From Metaphire vulgaris (taxonomy: Eukaryota; Annelida; Clitellata; Crassiclitellata; Megascolecidae): a stretch of DNA of 64,000 nucleotides. Shown one piece after another: positions 20,890 to 33,799 of the stretch; within the stretch, counting starts at the first letter, position 1; each line of letters starts with the position of its first letter. The stretch covers positions 11,712,719 through 11,776,718 of the forward strand of contig CM030834.1 in the NCBI GenBank assembly GCA_018105865.1, in the 5' to 3' direction. A program made the position numbers and the translations under genes. The notes beneath the pieces were generated by a model, which was not told the DNA's origin, searched no databases, and worked only from the letters and a program-made list of their open reading frames with translations.

Positions 20890-22760
20890 GAAATGCATTT
20901 ACAATCGCTCGACATTGAGAATAAATTAACTGACACTGAGTAAACTGCGAAGAAGACGCTTAACGTTGAACCCAATCTATTTCTTTATTTAACACCTGAC
21001 ACTTGACTGTAGGATAAAAACGAACGACAGCAAAAACTGCTTAAATTTATTATGAATTCTGAGGAGAAATGGGGGGAAATCTTATTATAGGATCGAAGCA
21101 AGTGGACGACCAGCGGCACTTCTTGACAGCTGCTAAGCAGCTGCTGTTCTCTGCTGCCTCACGTCCCCTCAGAACGACGATTCTCGTGACCAATTTCCAA
21201 TTTCCGCGAAGGAGGAGGAGAAGAAGAAGACGGAAGAGGAGGAGGAGGAGGAGTCATAGGATATTGCGAATGACATTTTGATTTGACGCAGTGAAGAGGA
21301 TTCGGTCGCTTTTACGCAGTTGAAATGGCAGAAACCGAATCGATTCTGACGCTTTCAGCCGCTCCCTAAGTTCTCCCGGGGGACTGTGTGGATCATCGAT
21401 TGAATATGAAGGGCAAATGGCAGAAGTTTGTCTGCAATAATTCTACTCGGCAATCAAGGCGACGCCGTCTTTTTGACTCGCAAAGCACCTGAGACCACGA
21501 ATCGAAAGCGCACCGCCCGATGATCTGCAGCGCTGAGGTATGGAGTTCAGATTAGACAATAACCGGTGCATGACGATAGCAGACTATTTCACTGTCGCGA
21601 CCGACACTAACCCGAATATATCAAAGAAAATTATAGTCTAGAAATAAGTCCGACTATAAGAGACGCCTATGCAATTGGAATTTTCATATCACGGCGTAAA
21701 TTTATTTCACAGATCTACACTTTAAAAATTTGAGGAAAAAATAGTCCTTCATCTTCTATTCCATCGATCTGAGACTTTTCGCTGACCCCTGTGTAGGCCT
21801 ACCGTAGTAGACCGCAATTTGAGAATTTTTAGTCTCTAGTCTATCGTTGAAAAATACAATAACTTTATAGGTATATTGGCCTAGACTGCTATTACTCGCT
21901 ACACGCATTTGAACGCGTAACGGACGTGCGTACAGAATAAGTCGAAACAGCCGCACCGTTGAATATAATTTCGACAGGAAGTCGTTGGAATGGTGAGAAA
22001 GCCACTGGTGGAAATTTTCCCTAGTATAGAAAGACCGATTCCAGGCGTGCTTCGGTCGTCGAATTCAGACGCAGTCCCCGTCTATAGTATAGGACTGAAT
22101 TCGTGCGTCAACACGCCTCCTGCCCTGCCCTGCCCTGCCCTGCCCATGGTGCTGCGGTAGTCGCGCGTGTGTGAATTTGCACACGTTCACCCACCGGACG
22201 ATACAACAAAACAACAACAACAACAACAGTGGGAGACGGTCGACGGAACCGTGGAATGGCGTGAAACATTGAAGAACAGGAATCAATAATCACGGACTCG
22301 TTGTCGATACGGTATCATGTGTACTGAATGCCAAATGCCACCGCGCAGCAGTAGGCCTAGTATAGGGCAATGCATTCATGCCATGGCACTGCGGCAAACA
22401 CGCACATGTGTCTATTACAATGCAACGCCTTCGAACGGAATCGATATTTTGCAGGCGAGAGAATAAGGCGAAGCGCAAAATCGTCCTTTCGTAATTAGCT
22501 TTGTTCAAAAACAAGAACAGTGTCGATGCAGTGGGCAGTCTAGCTTCACCTGGATGTCTCTATGTCAGTTTTGTACACCGTAAATTACCTGCTATTTTTT
22601 GTCCCATGGTTCGTTTCGCGATTGAACTAGAAAAATGACGACGAAATATTATGATAAAGCTCATTTCGATTTTCGAAAACTGAATTTCGAGGATTGCTTA
22701 AATATTGCTTAAATATTGCAAACGATATGAATCTCCAAAATGCCGAGAAATGGACAATGG
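20890..22760. other. no gene; short GGA and CTGCC repeats
   Basis: Contains a GGA/GAA purine run at about 21210-21256 and a (CCCTG)n run at about 22114-22144. No ORF with recognisable features. Confidence 0.45.
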
Positions 22761-22761
22761 A

Positions 22762-22951
<190 letters not shown>

Positions 22952-23330
22952 TAGTGGTGACACCAACCCTATCGACGCCACTGCTATGGTCACTGCGTGG
23001 CAACACTCAAAACGTCGTTTAGCCTTCCTCGGTTAAGTATAATTAGTTATATCTGTGGGCAAAGCATTATTGGAAATCGCCTGTTTTTTTATCTCAATTT
23101 CAGTTCGTCTTTATAGTCTGAATTCGTCAACATCCAGCTGAAATCTATGCTATCAGATAATGTCAAGAAGGCAGTGAACCAAGACTTGCCAATGATATTT
23201 TAAATAAGCGTGCTATAATCAGCGCCCGAAGCCGAAGCTCAAGAAAATTTCTCGATGACAGTAAATGTCTTCCAAGGTCTTTTACCGGCCAGCGAAATGT
23301 GATTCCATGTCAATTTTCAAGCATATGCAG

Positions 23331-23411
23331 AGTATATATAATATAAAGTATATATAATATAAAGTATATATAATATAAAGTATATATAATATAAAGTATA
23401 TATAATATAAA
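23331..23411 (+). repeat. 16-bp AT-rich tandem repeat
   Basis: About five units of GTATATATAATATAAA, directly abutting the Helitron end at 23412. Confidence 0.88.
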
Positions 23412-24024
23412 CTAGAACGATGCTCGCTTCGCTCGCAATGCAGGATAATACTATTGTAGAGAATTTGCATTTCTCGTCTATTGTTAGCAGCTACTGGAAT
23501 ATACGGCGTCATTGTCGCACGTCTACGTAAGTTTTCCAACCCAATCTGCTTTTTTGGGCCTCGTTTGGTTGTTTTTTTTTGGCGGAATCTGTTTTCGGAA
23601 TCTCGCTTCGCTCGCAGTGCAGGATAATACTAATCCAATACCTATACTTAATACCCAATCTTTGAATTCATGCTGAACAACGTTTCAATGATGTACATAC
23701 GCCACCTAGCCAAGCTCTGCGCCACGTAATAATTAGGCCTATGTACGTTAAAATCACGCTACTGTGACCATTTGTGACGCTGTACACGTATTTTTTTGTG
23801 TACGTTAAAATTGCGCAACTTCCTCAAGCTACGCCCACCAACGCATCGCGACGTTGTACACATTATGACGCTGCAATGAACAATTGAACGTACGCTTCGT
23901 CAAACGCTTCTTCGACTAAACCGTTTGGTTACCAATAGCAACGTCGTCTTCGAACATCGCCCACCAACGCAACGCGACGTTGTACACTTATGACGCTGCA
24001 ATGAACAATTGAACTTACGCTTCG

Positions 24025-24834
<810 letters not shown>

Positions 24835-25085
24835 CTTCTCCGTTCTTATTCTGTCTGTCTTCTTTATCTTCGGTGTCGTCGAACTGCATTGTAATAACAT
24901 CCACACACATAGAAGCGAGGATTTCAAATGGAATCGGATACCATCTATCTACAGTGTGCGATATCTACTATACCGAAACAGTTAACTTAAGGACAGTGGC
25001 GTTTGGGTTCCCTAAGTTCCCTAGATAATCGCAGAAGTAAACTGCAGAACGTAGAGAAACTTAACCCCCTCAACTCCTCACAAAA

Positions 25086-25095
25086 CGAATTATTA

Positions 25096-25157
<62 letters not shown>
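25086..25157 (+). repeat. (ATT)n microsatellite
   Basis: About 23 ATT units with one GTT variant near the start. Confidence 0.95.
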
Positions 25158-25159
25158 GA

Positions 25160-25603
25160 AATAGGCTCAACGTTGAAATATTTATTCTATGCCAGAATCT
25201 CTTTATCTGCATAAAATAGAAACTAATCAGCTCACGACCTATTATAATACACTGTAGTATTACTAACTAAATTAGAAAATAAAAGCTGCCAAAGTGGGTT
25301 TATTTATCAGCGACCTCTTGCGTTTGCTTCAAGAGCAAAATAAACGCAGCGTGTGTTCTCTTAGCGTCGCTCCTACGTCAGTTGATTACTTAGAGACCAG
25401 CGCAAAGGAAATTATTACACAAGGAACCCACTATGAACAGCCAGCGAGTATTATTTAAAATAATGGCAAATCAAAGCATACTTGTGAGGATCAACACACA
25501 TATTTATGGCCGCTACTTATACGGTATTCGTTGAATCATTTTCTCAGAGAATTAGTGTTGTTGGCGCCTTAGCGCCGCAGTAGAAAACAGTTCTATCTAA
25601 TTA

Positions 25604-25605
<2 letters not shown>
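25160..25605. other. no gene seen
   Basis: No supported feature. Confidence 0.45.

Positions 25606-25607
<2 letters not shown>

Positions 25608-25671
<64 letters not shown>
25608..25671. repeat. (AT)n microsatellite
   Basis: About 32 uninterrupted AT units, adjoining a decayed MITE at 25676. Confidence 0.95.
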
Positions 25672-25674
<3 letters not shown>

Positions 25675-25675
25675 C

Positions 25676-25975
25676 CCGACCAAACTTTTCAGGCGTATTA
25701 TTAATCTGTGGGCGGAGGAGCGCCAAAATCGGGTTAAAGGTAGGGAAAAAGAAAAAAAGAAGCAAAGAAACATATAAATATAGTTATACGCGCTACCTAT
25801 ATATATAACGCGCTTATTCAAGCGAAATAATAATTATTGTTGACGACATTTCTTCGTTTGGCAGGATTTTCCGTTGAAAATTATGGGAATCATAGCCATT
25901 TTCTTTGTCAGAATTTTCCAAAGTTGGGAATTATGGGAAGCATTTCCCCTTCAGAAAATCTTGGCTACGCCACTG
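25676..25975 (-). mobile_element. decayed MITE related to 32950-33185 and 18503-18746
   Basis: GCCCGACCAAAC, GGCGTATTATTA, GTGGGCGGAGGAGCGCCAAA and CGGGTTAAAGGTAG match the reverse complement of 33060-33135. The right end TTGGCTACGCCACTG is a recognisable terminus. The left end is lost in the AT tract. Confidence 0.6.
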
Positions 25976-25979
25976 TAAT

Positions 25980-26660
25980 CAACAGTTAACTTACCGAAAG
26001 GATAGCGTAGAGGCGTTCTCAGTGCTTTCTAGAGAAATTAGAAAAACGAGAGGAAATCGGCAGTATGGCGACAGAACAATATCGTTGCGAAGCCTTTGAG
26101 ATCTGAGAGAAATATCTCCTCGATCGACAGTTTCGGTTTTTTTGCAGTGGTAAATGTCTCTTTCCTACGAAACGGCAGAAGAAGAAGACAGGTGCCGAGC
26201 GGTGCCGATGCTGCTGCTGCTGCTGCTTCGATGTCGTCTGGTTTCTCTTCCTTCACCTGGCGTCGCTTTTAAAGGCCCGATCGGCGGCGGGTGGAGTCGT
26301 CGCCCTCTCGAAATGCGCCTGGAACGAAGCGTTGTCGTTATGTCTATCGGATCGATAAAAATACCTGAATAATTCAGATCCGGACCTAAGCAGGAGAAGA
26401 GAAAAGGAGGAGGAGGAGGAGTGGAAAGATGGGGGGAGGGAACTGATCGTGAGAGAAGCGGAGGCGGTTGATTCGGCGGAGAGCGCTGGCTTCCATTGGC
26501 GGTCGACGATGAGATAAGCAGGTATGCAGAGGTATGAGATATGCAGAGGGTGTCGAACGAGACAGACGGAGGGGAGGGGGAGGGGTGGTGGTGTCGCCGT
26601 GTGATGTCTCCGTGTTCTTCTCGTCGTGCGGCGCCTTTCTATTTCCGATTAATTTGTCAA
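25980..26660. other. no confident gene; CpG- and GGA-rich stretch
   Basis: GC rises at 26170-26360 and around 26400-26600, with GGAGGA runs. A 72-codon minus-strand frame (26038-26256, MKEEKPDDIEAAAAAASAPL...) is possible coding sequence but is not recognised and has no clear splice sites. Confidence 0.4.
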
Positions 26661-26664
26661 ATGC

Positions 26665-27000
26665 GATCGCTCGGTTAAGAATAACTCGGAGGATGATGCA
26701 AAAATTTTACAAGAAGATCTAAGGAAATTGTTTCAGTGGTCTGTGGACTGGCAGATGCTTTTCAATATTGATAAATGTTCTGTAATGCATGTTGGGAAGT
26801 CTAATAATGGTAATGAATATTCTTTAGGGGGGAAGGTTCTAACCACAACAGAAAAAGAAAGAGACTTGGGGATAATCACCCATAGAAGTATGAATCCATC
26901 TCACCAATGCATGGAGGCAGCAAAAAAGGGAAACCAAATGTTGGGAATGGTGAAAAGGACAATTGTGAGTCGTGACAAAGAGATAATCATTAAACTTTAT
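26665..27000 (+). pseudogene. CR1-like LINE RT fragment, 5' half (interrupted)
   Basis: The frame reads AKILQEDLRKLFQWSVDWQM then FNIDKCSVMHVG and ERDLGIITH, the region just after the catalytic core in CR1/Jockey-type reverse transcriptases (L-Q-x-D-L ... W ... F-N-x-x-K-C ... H-x-G). It ends DKEIIIKLY at 27000. The protein resumes at 29942 with KSLVRPHLEY in the same frame, so the two parts are one element split by the LINE at 27001-29941. The 5' part of the RT and the endonuclease are absent (5' truncation near 26665). Confidence 0.88.
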
Positions 27001-29941
27001 ACTCAAGTTTGTGTCCTATAATCTGCATGGATTTAATCAGGGTCTGCCTTATCTTACTGATCTCCTGCAGAACTATGATATTGTTTGTGTGCAAGAACAT
27101 TGGCTATCAAGCCCAGATCTAGGTAAATTAAGTCTAATAAATGACAATTTTATTGTTTATAGCACTTCAGCAATGGATACGGTTCTGGGTCGTGGAGTGC
27201 TCAGGGGGAGACCATTTGGTGGAGTAGCTATATTTGTTAAGTCTGAGGTGGTATCTAGTGGTAAAGTTAGGCTGATCTGCTGTAAAGAGCGGTTTATTGT
27301 ACTCAAATTGGGAGATACCCTGTTGATTAATGTTTATATGCCTTGTAATGATTACTTTGAATTTATCGATGTTTTGTCCATGATTGCTAATTGTATTGAT
27401 GAAGTCAAGCATGAGTCTGTAATAATGGGTGGAGACTTTAATATGGAATTTAATGGTGAAAACAAATTATGGGATGTCTTTTCAGAATTTTTGAATCAGG
27501 CAGATCTGGCTATTACGGATAGTTGGCTTCCTCAAGATGTTGAATATACGTTTTGTAATGGCAATATGTCAGCTTTCTCTATGATTGATCACTTTGTTAT
27601 TAGTAAGGGTCTGTGTGCAAATATTGTTTCGCTTAATGTTATTGATTCGGGAATGAATCTCTCTGATCACATCCCGGTCTGTCTACAGCTTAAATTGCAG
27701 CTTGCAGAGAAGGGGCAACTACCTACTCTTGCACATAAGAGTCAAGCAGGGACTAGGACTGGTGCAAAATTATATAAACTCAGATGGGATAAAATTGACC
27801 ATAATCTTTATTATGATCAGACTCGCATACTTTTTGAGCCTATTTGGAATGTGACACAACATCTTAACAGGGAGGGTCTTAAATCCAAAACAGAAATCGA
27901 GACTGTGTATAGTAATGTCATTCATTCGTTGCAGGTTGCTTCTAGAAGTATTCCAAAGCTACCTGTGAATTTTTTCAAATATTGGTGGGATTCACAGCTG
28001 GATGACCTTAAAGCAAAATCAGTGGAGGCACATGAATTGTGGGTGTCGATGGGTAAACCGAGGCATGGGGCTGTTTTTCATAAAATGAGAAGTGCTAAGG
28101 CAGAGTATAAGTCTGCTATAAAGCAGAAAGAGAGGGACAATAAAAATTATTTTAGTGATACATTGCATGATGCCCTCATGCAAAAAGATTTTACTACCTT
28201 TTGGAAGTCCTGGAAAAATAAATTTGGGGGAAGGAGTAATAGTTGTGCTAAAACTGTGGATGGGTCCTCTACCGAACCTGAAATTGCCAATGCATTTGCA
28301 GATTTCTTTCGATCTGCCTGCACACCCAATAACAGTAGTTGGCACGATAATCTCAAACTGCAGTTTGAGGGCTGTTACTCAGGCTATAGGAGTCAGAGTA
28401 TAGAGTGTCCTGTGATCTCAATTGAAGAAGTGGGCATAGCAGTTAGTAAAATTAAGCTGGGCAAAGCAGCCGGGCTCGACAGGATAACTATAGAACATTT
28501 ACTGTATGCACACCCAATTGTATTATCTTGTATAACTCATTTGTTTAATCTAATGTTGAAAGCAGGATATGTGCCAGAAGGTTTTGGTAATGGTATCATG
28601 ATCCCTCTGCTAAAAAATTGCACAGCAGACCCTACAAGGTGTGACAATTATAGGGGCATAACCCTGAGTCCAGTAGTCTCTAAGATCTTTGAGCATGTAT
28701 TACTGGGGAAATTTGGGGGTTTTTTGGGGAGCTGTGACCTGCAGTTTGGGTTCAAAACTGGGGTAGGTTGCTCAGATGCCTTATACACATTGAGGGGGGT
28801 AATAAGTTATCTCAATAGAAATTCATGCACAGCTGTCATTTCTGCTCTTGACATTTCGAAAGCTTTTGACAAAATTAGTCACTATGGGCTGTTTTTGAAG
28901 CTGATACAAAGGAAAAACCCTTGGTATTTCATTAGTTTTACTCAATTGGTATTCCAAATGTAATGTTATGGTTAGATGGGGTAATGCCTTATCAGAATCT
29001 TTTACTGTAGTGGCTGGGGTACGACAAGGAGGGGTTCTTTCGCCTTTGTTATTTGCTGTTTATATTGATGATGTAATTTTAAAGTTGCAAAATTCTGGAG
29101 ATGGCTGCTATATCAATGATTTGTTTGTTGGATGTTTATTGTATGCTGATGATATCTTATTGGTGTCACACTCTATATCCGGCATGCAGCACATGCTGGA
29201 TATTTGCACCAATGACTTTGTGGATTTGGATTTGAAATTTAATGTAAAGAAATCTATGGTGATGAGGGTTGGGACACGTTGTAATATCGCATGTGCTGTA
29301 TTGGTCCTGGATGGTGTTGCCTTGCCATTTGTGGAGGAAATTAGGTATCTCGGGGTGACACTGAAAAGGGCAGGCACTTCGGGTTATCTATTTCGGAAGC
29401 TAAATTAAAATTTTTCCGCACGTTTAATTGCTTGTATAGTCGCAGCAGAGCTGCCGCTTCAGAATTAATATGCGTTAACCTGGTAAAGAGCTATTGTCTA
29501 CCTATTGTATTGTATGGTATGGAAGCCACATTTCCAAACAAAAGTATTCTTAATGCTCTTGACAGACTGATTCGAGTAGTTGTGTGCAAAATTTTTAAAA
29601 CATGTGAGGCAGATAATGTCGAGTATATCAGAGTCCTGACGGGTTTGGATAGTATGCATGTTATTGTAGAGAAGCGACAAGCATCCTTTGTTAATAGATA
29701 TGAGAAGAAGCCACTGTACTTTGCTCAGTGCATTACTAGAATTTGTCTGAGGGCAGAGGCTGTACTGTGTAAAGTTTGTTCTTAGTTTATTTGTTTATTA
29801 TTAGGTTTATTTTATTATTATTATTATTTTATTATTATTATTATTTAGTTTTGTTCAGTTGATTTGTGTTTTCCTTGGTTGTGTACTACTGGTTGTGTAC
29901 TACTTTTTTATGCTGTGCTTGTCACGAATAAAGATGATTAT
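27001..29941 (+). mobile_element. APE-type LINE inserted into the CR1-like LINE
   Basis: A 2.94-kb element interrupts a CR1-like RT frame between codons. TTAT at 26997-27000 is repeated at 29938-29941 as a short target duplication. It starts inside the endonuclease domain, so it is 5' truncated. It ends with a TTATT-rich 3' UTR and CACGAATAAAGATGATTAT. A separate 3' end of the same family is at 1904-2020. The insertion is in sense orientation relative to its host element. Confidence 0.9.
27011..29785 (+). pseudogene. LINE ORF2: endonuclease-reverse transcriptase with two frameshifts
   Basis: Segment 1 (27011-28963, 650 codons) begins with an APE-like endonuclease: SYNLHGF at residues 2-8, QEHWL at 28-32, GGDFN at 140-144, and SDH at 218-220 near the domain end. 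The RT follows from about residue 470 (GKAAGLDRIT, YRGITLSPVVSKIFE, FGFKTGVGCSDA, DISKAFDKI). A frameshift near 28912-28935 moves to the frame of 28968-29408, which holds RQGGVLSPLLFAVYIDD and the catalytic YADD at 29142-29153. A second frameshift near 29405-29430 leads to the C-terminal part (SYCLPIVLYGMEA) ending at 29785. No RNase H or zinc knuckle is seen. Few lesions suggest a fairly young copy. The clade (Jockey/I/CR1 group) is not resolved. Confidence 0.92.
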
Positions 29942-30470
29942 AAGTCATTAGTAAGGCCTCATCTGGAATACTGTGTTCAGGCTTGGAATCCATTCTTAAA
30001 AAAAGATATAGAACTTTTAGAAAAAGTGCAAAGACGAGCAACGAAGATGGTCAATGGGTGCCATAATTTAAGCTACGAAAAAAGACTTCAATATTGTGGA
30101 CTGACAACATTAGAAAGGAGAAGAGAAAGAGGAGATTTGATAGAAACATACAAAATAATGACTGGGAAAGTAGATGTGCCATATGATCGATTCTTTACAT
30201 TGGCACACTATAGCAGCACAAGAGGCCACAAGTGCAAAATGTTTAAGCAGAGGGTTGGTCCAAGAAAGAAAAACTTTTTTAGTGCAAGGGTTGTGGACAA
30301 ATGGAACAGTTTGGACGAGGTGGGAGTGACAGTTGAAACAGTGAACGGATTCAAAGGCTATCTAGATAAACTAGGTTATTGAATGCAGATGGTTACATCA
30401 GTGGTTTTCACACAGGCTTACTTAGCCTCCTAAACCACTTAAAATCACATTATTATTATTATTATTATTC
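29942..30470 (+). pseudogene. CR1-like LINE RT C-terminus and 3' UTR (second half)
   Basis: Continues the host element: KSLVRPHLEYCVQAWNPFLK, ELLEKVQRRATKMV, RRERGDLIETYKIMTG and NSLDEVGV, a typical CR1-like C-terminus, ending at the TGA at 30380-30382. Joined to 26665-27000 it stays in one frame. The 3' UTR carries GTGGTTTTCACACAGGCTTA and CCACTTAAAATCACATT, then an (ATT)n tail. The same UTR recurs at 38886-39004, and a related tail is found on a SINE at 47985-48105. Confidence 0.9.
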
Positions 30471-30474
30471 ACGG

Positions 30475-31138
30475 ACACACATTGACTGCGTTGAGCGCTG
30501 CATGATGTTCTTTTCCCTATGCCGTGTAGCGCATACAGTTTGCAAAAGAATTTCTCCAATGGCGCTATAGAACAACTAAAACAGGCCTAAGCAATGTCCG
30601 AATTGTGAAAAAGTAGCGGTGACTGTCAAATTTTCGAATTCCAGTGGCGGTCGAACATGTACAATCCCAACTTTTCGTCCTTCACTAGGGTGTCGTGCAT
30701 GACCGGCGGAGAGGGTACAACTTCAAAACCAGATAACCAAATAGTAAAAAATATTAAAATTTAATATTAATACTTAATAATGTGACTAATTAAATTATTT
30801 AAAGTCGACTCCCCTTACGGCTTTCCTAATTTCAGTGGTTCATGAAGTATATAAGATTCCATAGTAGGCCTAGTATAGTCATGCTTCTCGAAAGTACTGA
30901 CATTGAGAAGAACGGAAATCTGATTTGTTAGCGACATACTAGGCCAATATATGACAGTGTACTTGATCACATACTTGATCATTACCGTAACCACACGAAG
31001 AGGGCCCGAGGCCCCTATTCTGACTCAGACCATTCGTGGGATTTATGAAAAATCGATGAGATATTTTTATTTGGTGAGGTGGGGTGGGGGTGGGATGATC
31101 GTTGACGGAAACGATAAAATTGACTGTATAGCTTTTAA
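30475..31138. other. no gene seen
   Basis: No supported feature. Confidence 0.45.
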
Positions 31139-31146
31139 CCACTGTA

Positions 31147-31290
31147 CATGGGCGTCCGGAGGGGTGCAAAGGGGTGCAATTGCATCCCCTGGAAAAATTG
31201 TTAAGTCATGAAAAAAAGTAAAATTACTTGTTTCATTTGTCACAAGACCCTGTCTTGCACCCCCTGGAAAAATTTCTGCGGACGCCCATG
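31147..31290. mobile_element. hAT-type MITE, family GGGCGTCCG, copy 3
   Basis: Ends CATGGGCGTCCGGAG and CTGCGGACGCCCATG. A perfect 8-bp target duplication, CCACTGTA, lies at 31139-31146 and 31291-31298. It is the shortest of the three copies (144 bp). Confidence 0.94.
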
Positions 31291-31321
31291 CCACTGTAGG
31301 CCTATAAAGTATAAGGTTCAT

Positions 31322-31597
31322 CCAGGGCTCTCATGGCTAACATCAAGGATCCTAGGACGGCGATGATCTCCGTTTCAAGGCCATCAGCCAGGAGACTGAT
31401 GCTGCAAATCACGCGAAACGAGCCAGTGTTCTCATGTATACGTCTAATGCGCTTACTTACTTTACTTTGCCGTTAAACCGCTACTGAGTTGCCACCGCCG
31501 CCATCTGGCGAATGACGGCTGAAGCGACCCCTTAGGGGGCTCCAGCTGGATTAGAATCTCGTGTCTTAATCTAAATCTTCCATATGCCTATCAGCTC
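31322..31597 (-). mobile_element. tRNA-derived SINE, copy 2 (diverged)
   Basis: CCGCCATCTGGCGAATGACG and TTAGGGGGCTCC match copy 1 at 4.9 kb. GATGATCTCCGTTTCAAGGC and CATCAGCCAGGAG match the body of copy 3 near 63.0 kb. The B box is eroded (GGATTAGAATCTC on the plus strand). Confidence 0.65.
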
Positions 31598-31599
31598 TC

Positions 31600-31774
31600 C
31601 GGGGGACGTAGCCAGGAATTTGATTTGGGGGTAGGCTATAATGTGATTTGGGAGTATAAATCTTTAAAAACTCTGAAGATCTTTAAAAACACATTAAAAC
31701 TTGTAAGGTAGTCTGATTTGGGGGTATAATCGGTATATATATACTGATCTAACCCCCTCGTCGCTACGCCCCTG
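31600..31774 (-). mobile_element. MITE, family CAGGGGCGTAG, copy 2 (diverged)
   Basis: The right end GTCGCTACGCCCCTG and interior (GGTATATATATACTGAT, GGTAGTCTGATTTGGGGGTA) match 3566-3757 in reverse orientation. The left end GGGGGACGTAGCCAGG is degraded. The target duplication is no longer recognisable. Confidence 0.78.
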
Positions 31775-31807
31775 TAACTTTCCCTCATTCAATCTTCTCT
31801 TTTCCTC

Positions 31808-31828
31808 AAGCTCTCTCTCTCTCTCTCT

Positions 31829-31863
<35 letters not shown>

Positions 31864-31911
31864 TCAATCTCTCTCTCTCTCTTCCTCAATCTCTCTCTCT
31901 CTTCCTCAATT

Positions 31912-31942
<31 letters not shown>

Positions 31943-32040
31943 TCCTAAATTTCTCTTTCTCTCTCTCCCTCTCTCTCCCTCTCTCTCTCTTCCTCAAGCT
32001 CTCTCTCTCTCTATCTCTTCCTCAATCTCTCTCTCTTCCT

Positions 32041-32100
<60 letters not shown>

Positions 32101-32124
32101 TCCTCAATCTATCTCTCTCTTCCT

Positions 32125-32162
<38 letters not shown>

Positions 32163-32215
32163 AAGCTCTCTCTCTCTCTTTTTCTCTCTCTCTCTTCCTC
32201 AATCTATCTCTCTCT
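31808..32215. repeat. long (CT)n array with CTTCCTCAA spacers
   Basis: About 400 bp of (CT)n blocks punctuated by CTTCCTCAATCT or CCTCAAGCTCT at irregular intervals, so the spacer plus CT block behaves as a higher-order repeat. Confidence 0.93.
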
Positions 32216-32948
32216 CCACTCCCCATTGCTTTCTATATCTCGTTTTCATCAGTCAACAGACTAGTCGTGATGTCTTTTTCTCCTCGTACGCTGTAGCTAA
32301 GTCATTTTCAAATGCTTCCAAGTCCTTACTTCTGCTGAACTCGAACCTCTCTGCTTATCGATGTTCGTCGTGATATTCTCGAGAACTGCCAACAGCGAAC
32401 GCACTTGATTGAAACTCTTTTCCTTTTCTCTGTTTGCTAACGAACATCCGTGCGCCTCCGTGTGTCTGTTTGTATTCGTCTGCGGATTTATTTGCGCTCG
32501 TCTCGCGGAATCCGCAAAGCGCGGAAGACGCTAAATCTACGTAAGCCAAGAACCTTTGCTGCGGGTAATTATCTTCGGGACTAAGAAGAGAAAAATATTC
32601 GAAATCTTACAGCGCTGCAGAACAATTAGACAAAAGACCAGAAGATTCTCACGAGGCCGAGTCCATCTTTCATTCCTACAACGACGATGAAAGCACTGAA
32701 TGTCGCAGCATTACGTTCATTCTTAAGCAATTCGGCCAGCGGCTGCTCAGGTAGACAAATAGTTTGACACTGGACACATTGGAACTCAATTCAATTCAAT
32801 TCAATTTAATTCAATTTATTTCTTCAAAGTCATACATAGACTATGACTGACTATGTAAACTGACTGTGTAAAAGTTCATATGAGGCAAACCAGTCTCTTA
32901 AATAGCTCTATTATGTCAGCTAAAAGTCAACATTATAATTATGCAACC
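32216..32948. other. no gene; (AATTC)n at about 32777-32817
   Basis: The TTCAATTCAATT pentanucleotide run is followed by TATTTCTTCAAAGTCATACA, which resembles a retroposon tail, but no body is identified. Confidence 0.45.
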
Positions 32949-32949
32949 A

Positions 32950-33185
32950 TACAGTGACCTTGCCGGGATTTACCGAAGAGGAGGGAGTTATGACCATTCC
33001 CAACTTAAAAGAATCCTATTATTTTGCCTAAAAGAGATTTTTCTTTACTTATTTTTTTGCTACCTTAAACCCGAATTTGGCGCTCCTCCACCCACAGAAT
33101 AATAATAATACGCAATAAAAATGTTTGTCGGGCAACCAAAGGGGCTTTGACCCCACAATCTATTTTGCTTGCTTCTCTTAGGGTT
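32950..33185 (+). mobile_element. decayed MITE related to 18503-18746
   Basis: Contains TACGCAATAAAAATGTTTGT, CGGGCAACCAAAGGGGC and CCAACTTAAAAGAATCCTAT in the same order as related copies at 18.5 and 25.7 kb. The termini are eroded (TTGCCGGGATTTACC on the left). Confidence 0.55.
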
Positions 33186-33402
33186 ATTTTAGTATTAGAA
33201 TTGGGATTCTTTTTAGCACCAATTCCTTAATTATCCAAGTTACAGTAAAACCCCGAATCTGTCTTGCAAGCGCTATTTCTGTATGCGAATTGCCGTTTGT
33301 CTGTCTGCCTTCACTGTTCACTCCTCACTCAGACCTGATCTCCAGTTGCTACTATACGCAGAACTCTTTGCGTTGCTCGCTCGAAGCGCCGCTGCAGTGT
33401 GT

Positions 33403-33403
33403 T

Positions 33404-33436
<33 letters not shown>
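33403..33436 (+). repeat. (GT)n microsatellite
   Basis: About 16 GT units with interruptions at the 5' edge. Confidence 0.93.
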
Positions 33437-33707
33437 CGAGGGCATCTTAATAGAACAATTCGCTAAACGAAGGCGCTCGGGTCCCGTGAGACCGTGCTAA
33501 GCCCTTATCCTCCCTATCCCCTCCCCCGCCAGTCCGTAATTTACGACCTTTCGATATCCGAAGCAGACCCTACAGCGTTAATCGGCTCCTGGGACAAAAC
33601 GGCGTAATCACTCACAAGGCTAATGCTCCAGAAGAAGCCTCAACAGACTTACAAATTACAGATTCAGAGCTCCAGCGAAAACAACGAGCTTCCAGAATTC
33701 CCATCCA

Positions 33708-33719
33708 CACACACACACA

Positions 33720-33761
<42 letters not shown>

Positions 33762-33762
33762 A
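33708..33762 (+). repeat. (CA)n microsatellite
   Basis: ACAC repeats interrupted once by TTC at about 33721. Confidence 0.94.
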
Positions 33763-33799
33763 TCAAGAACACCGACAACTTAATTATCCCATTTGCCCA

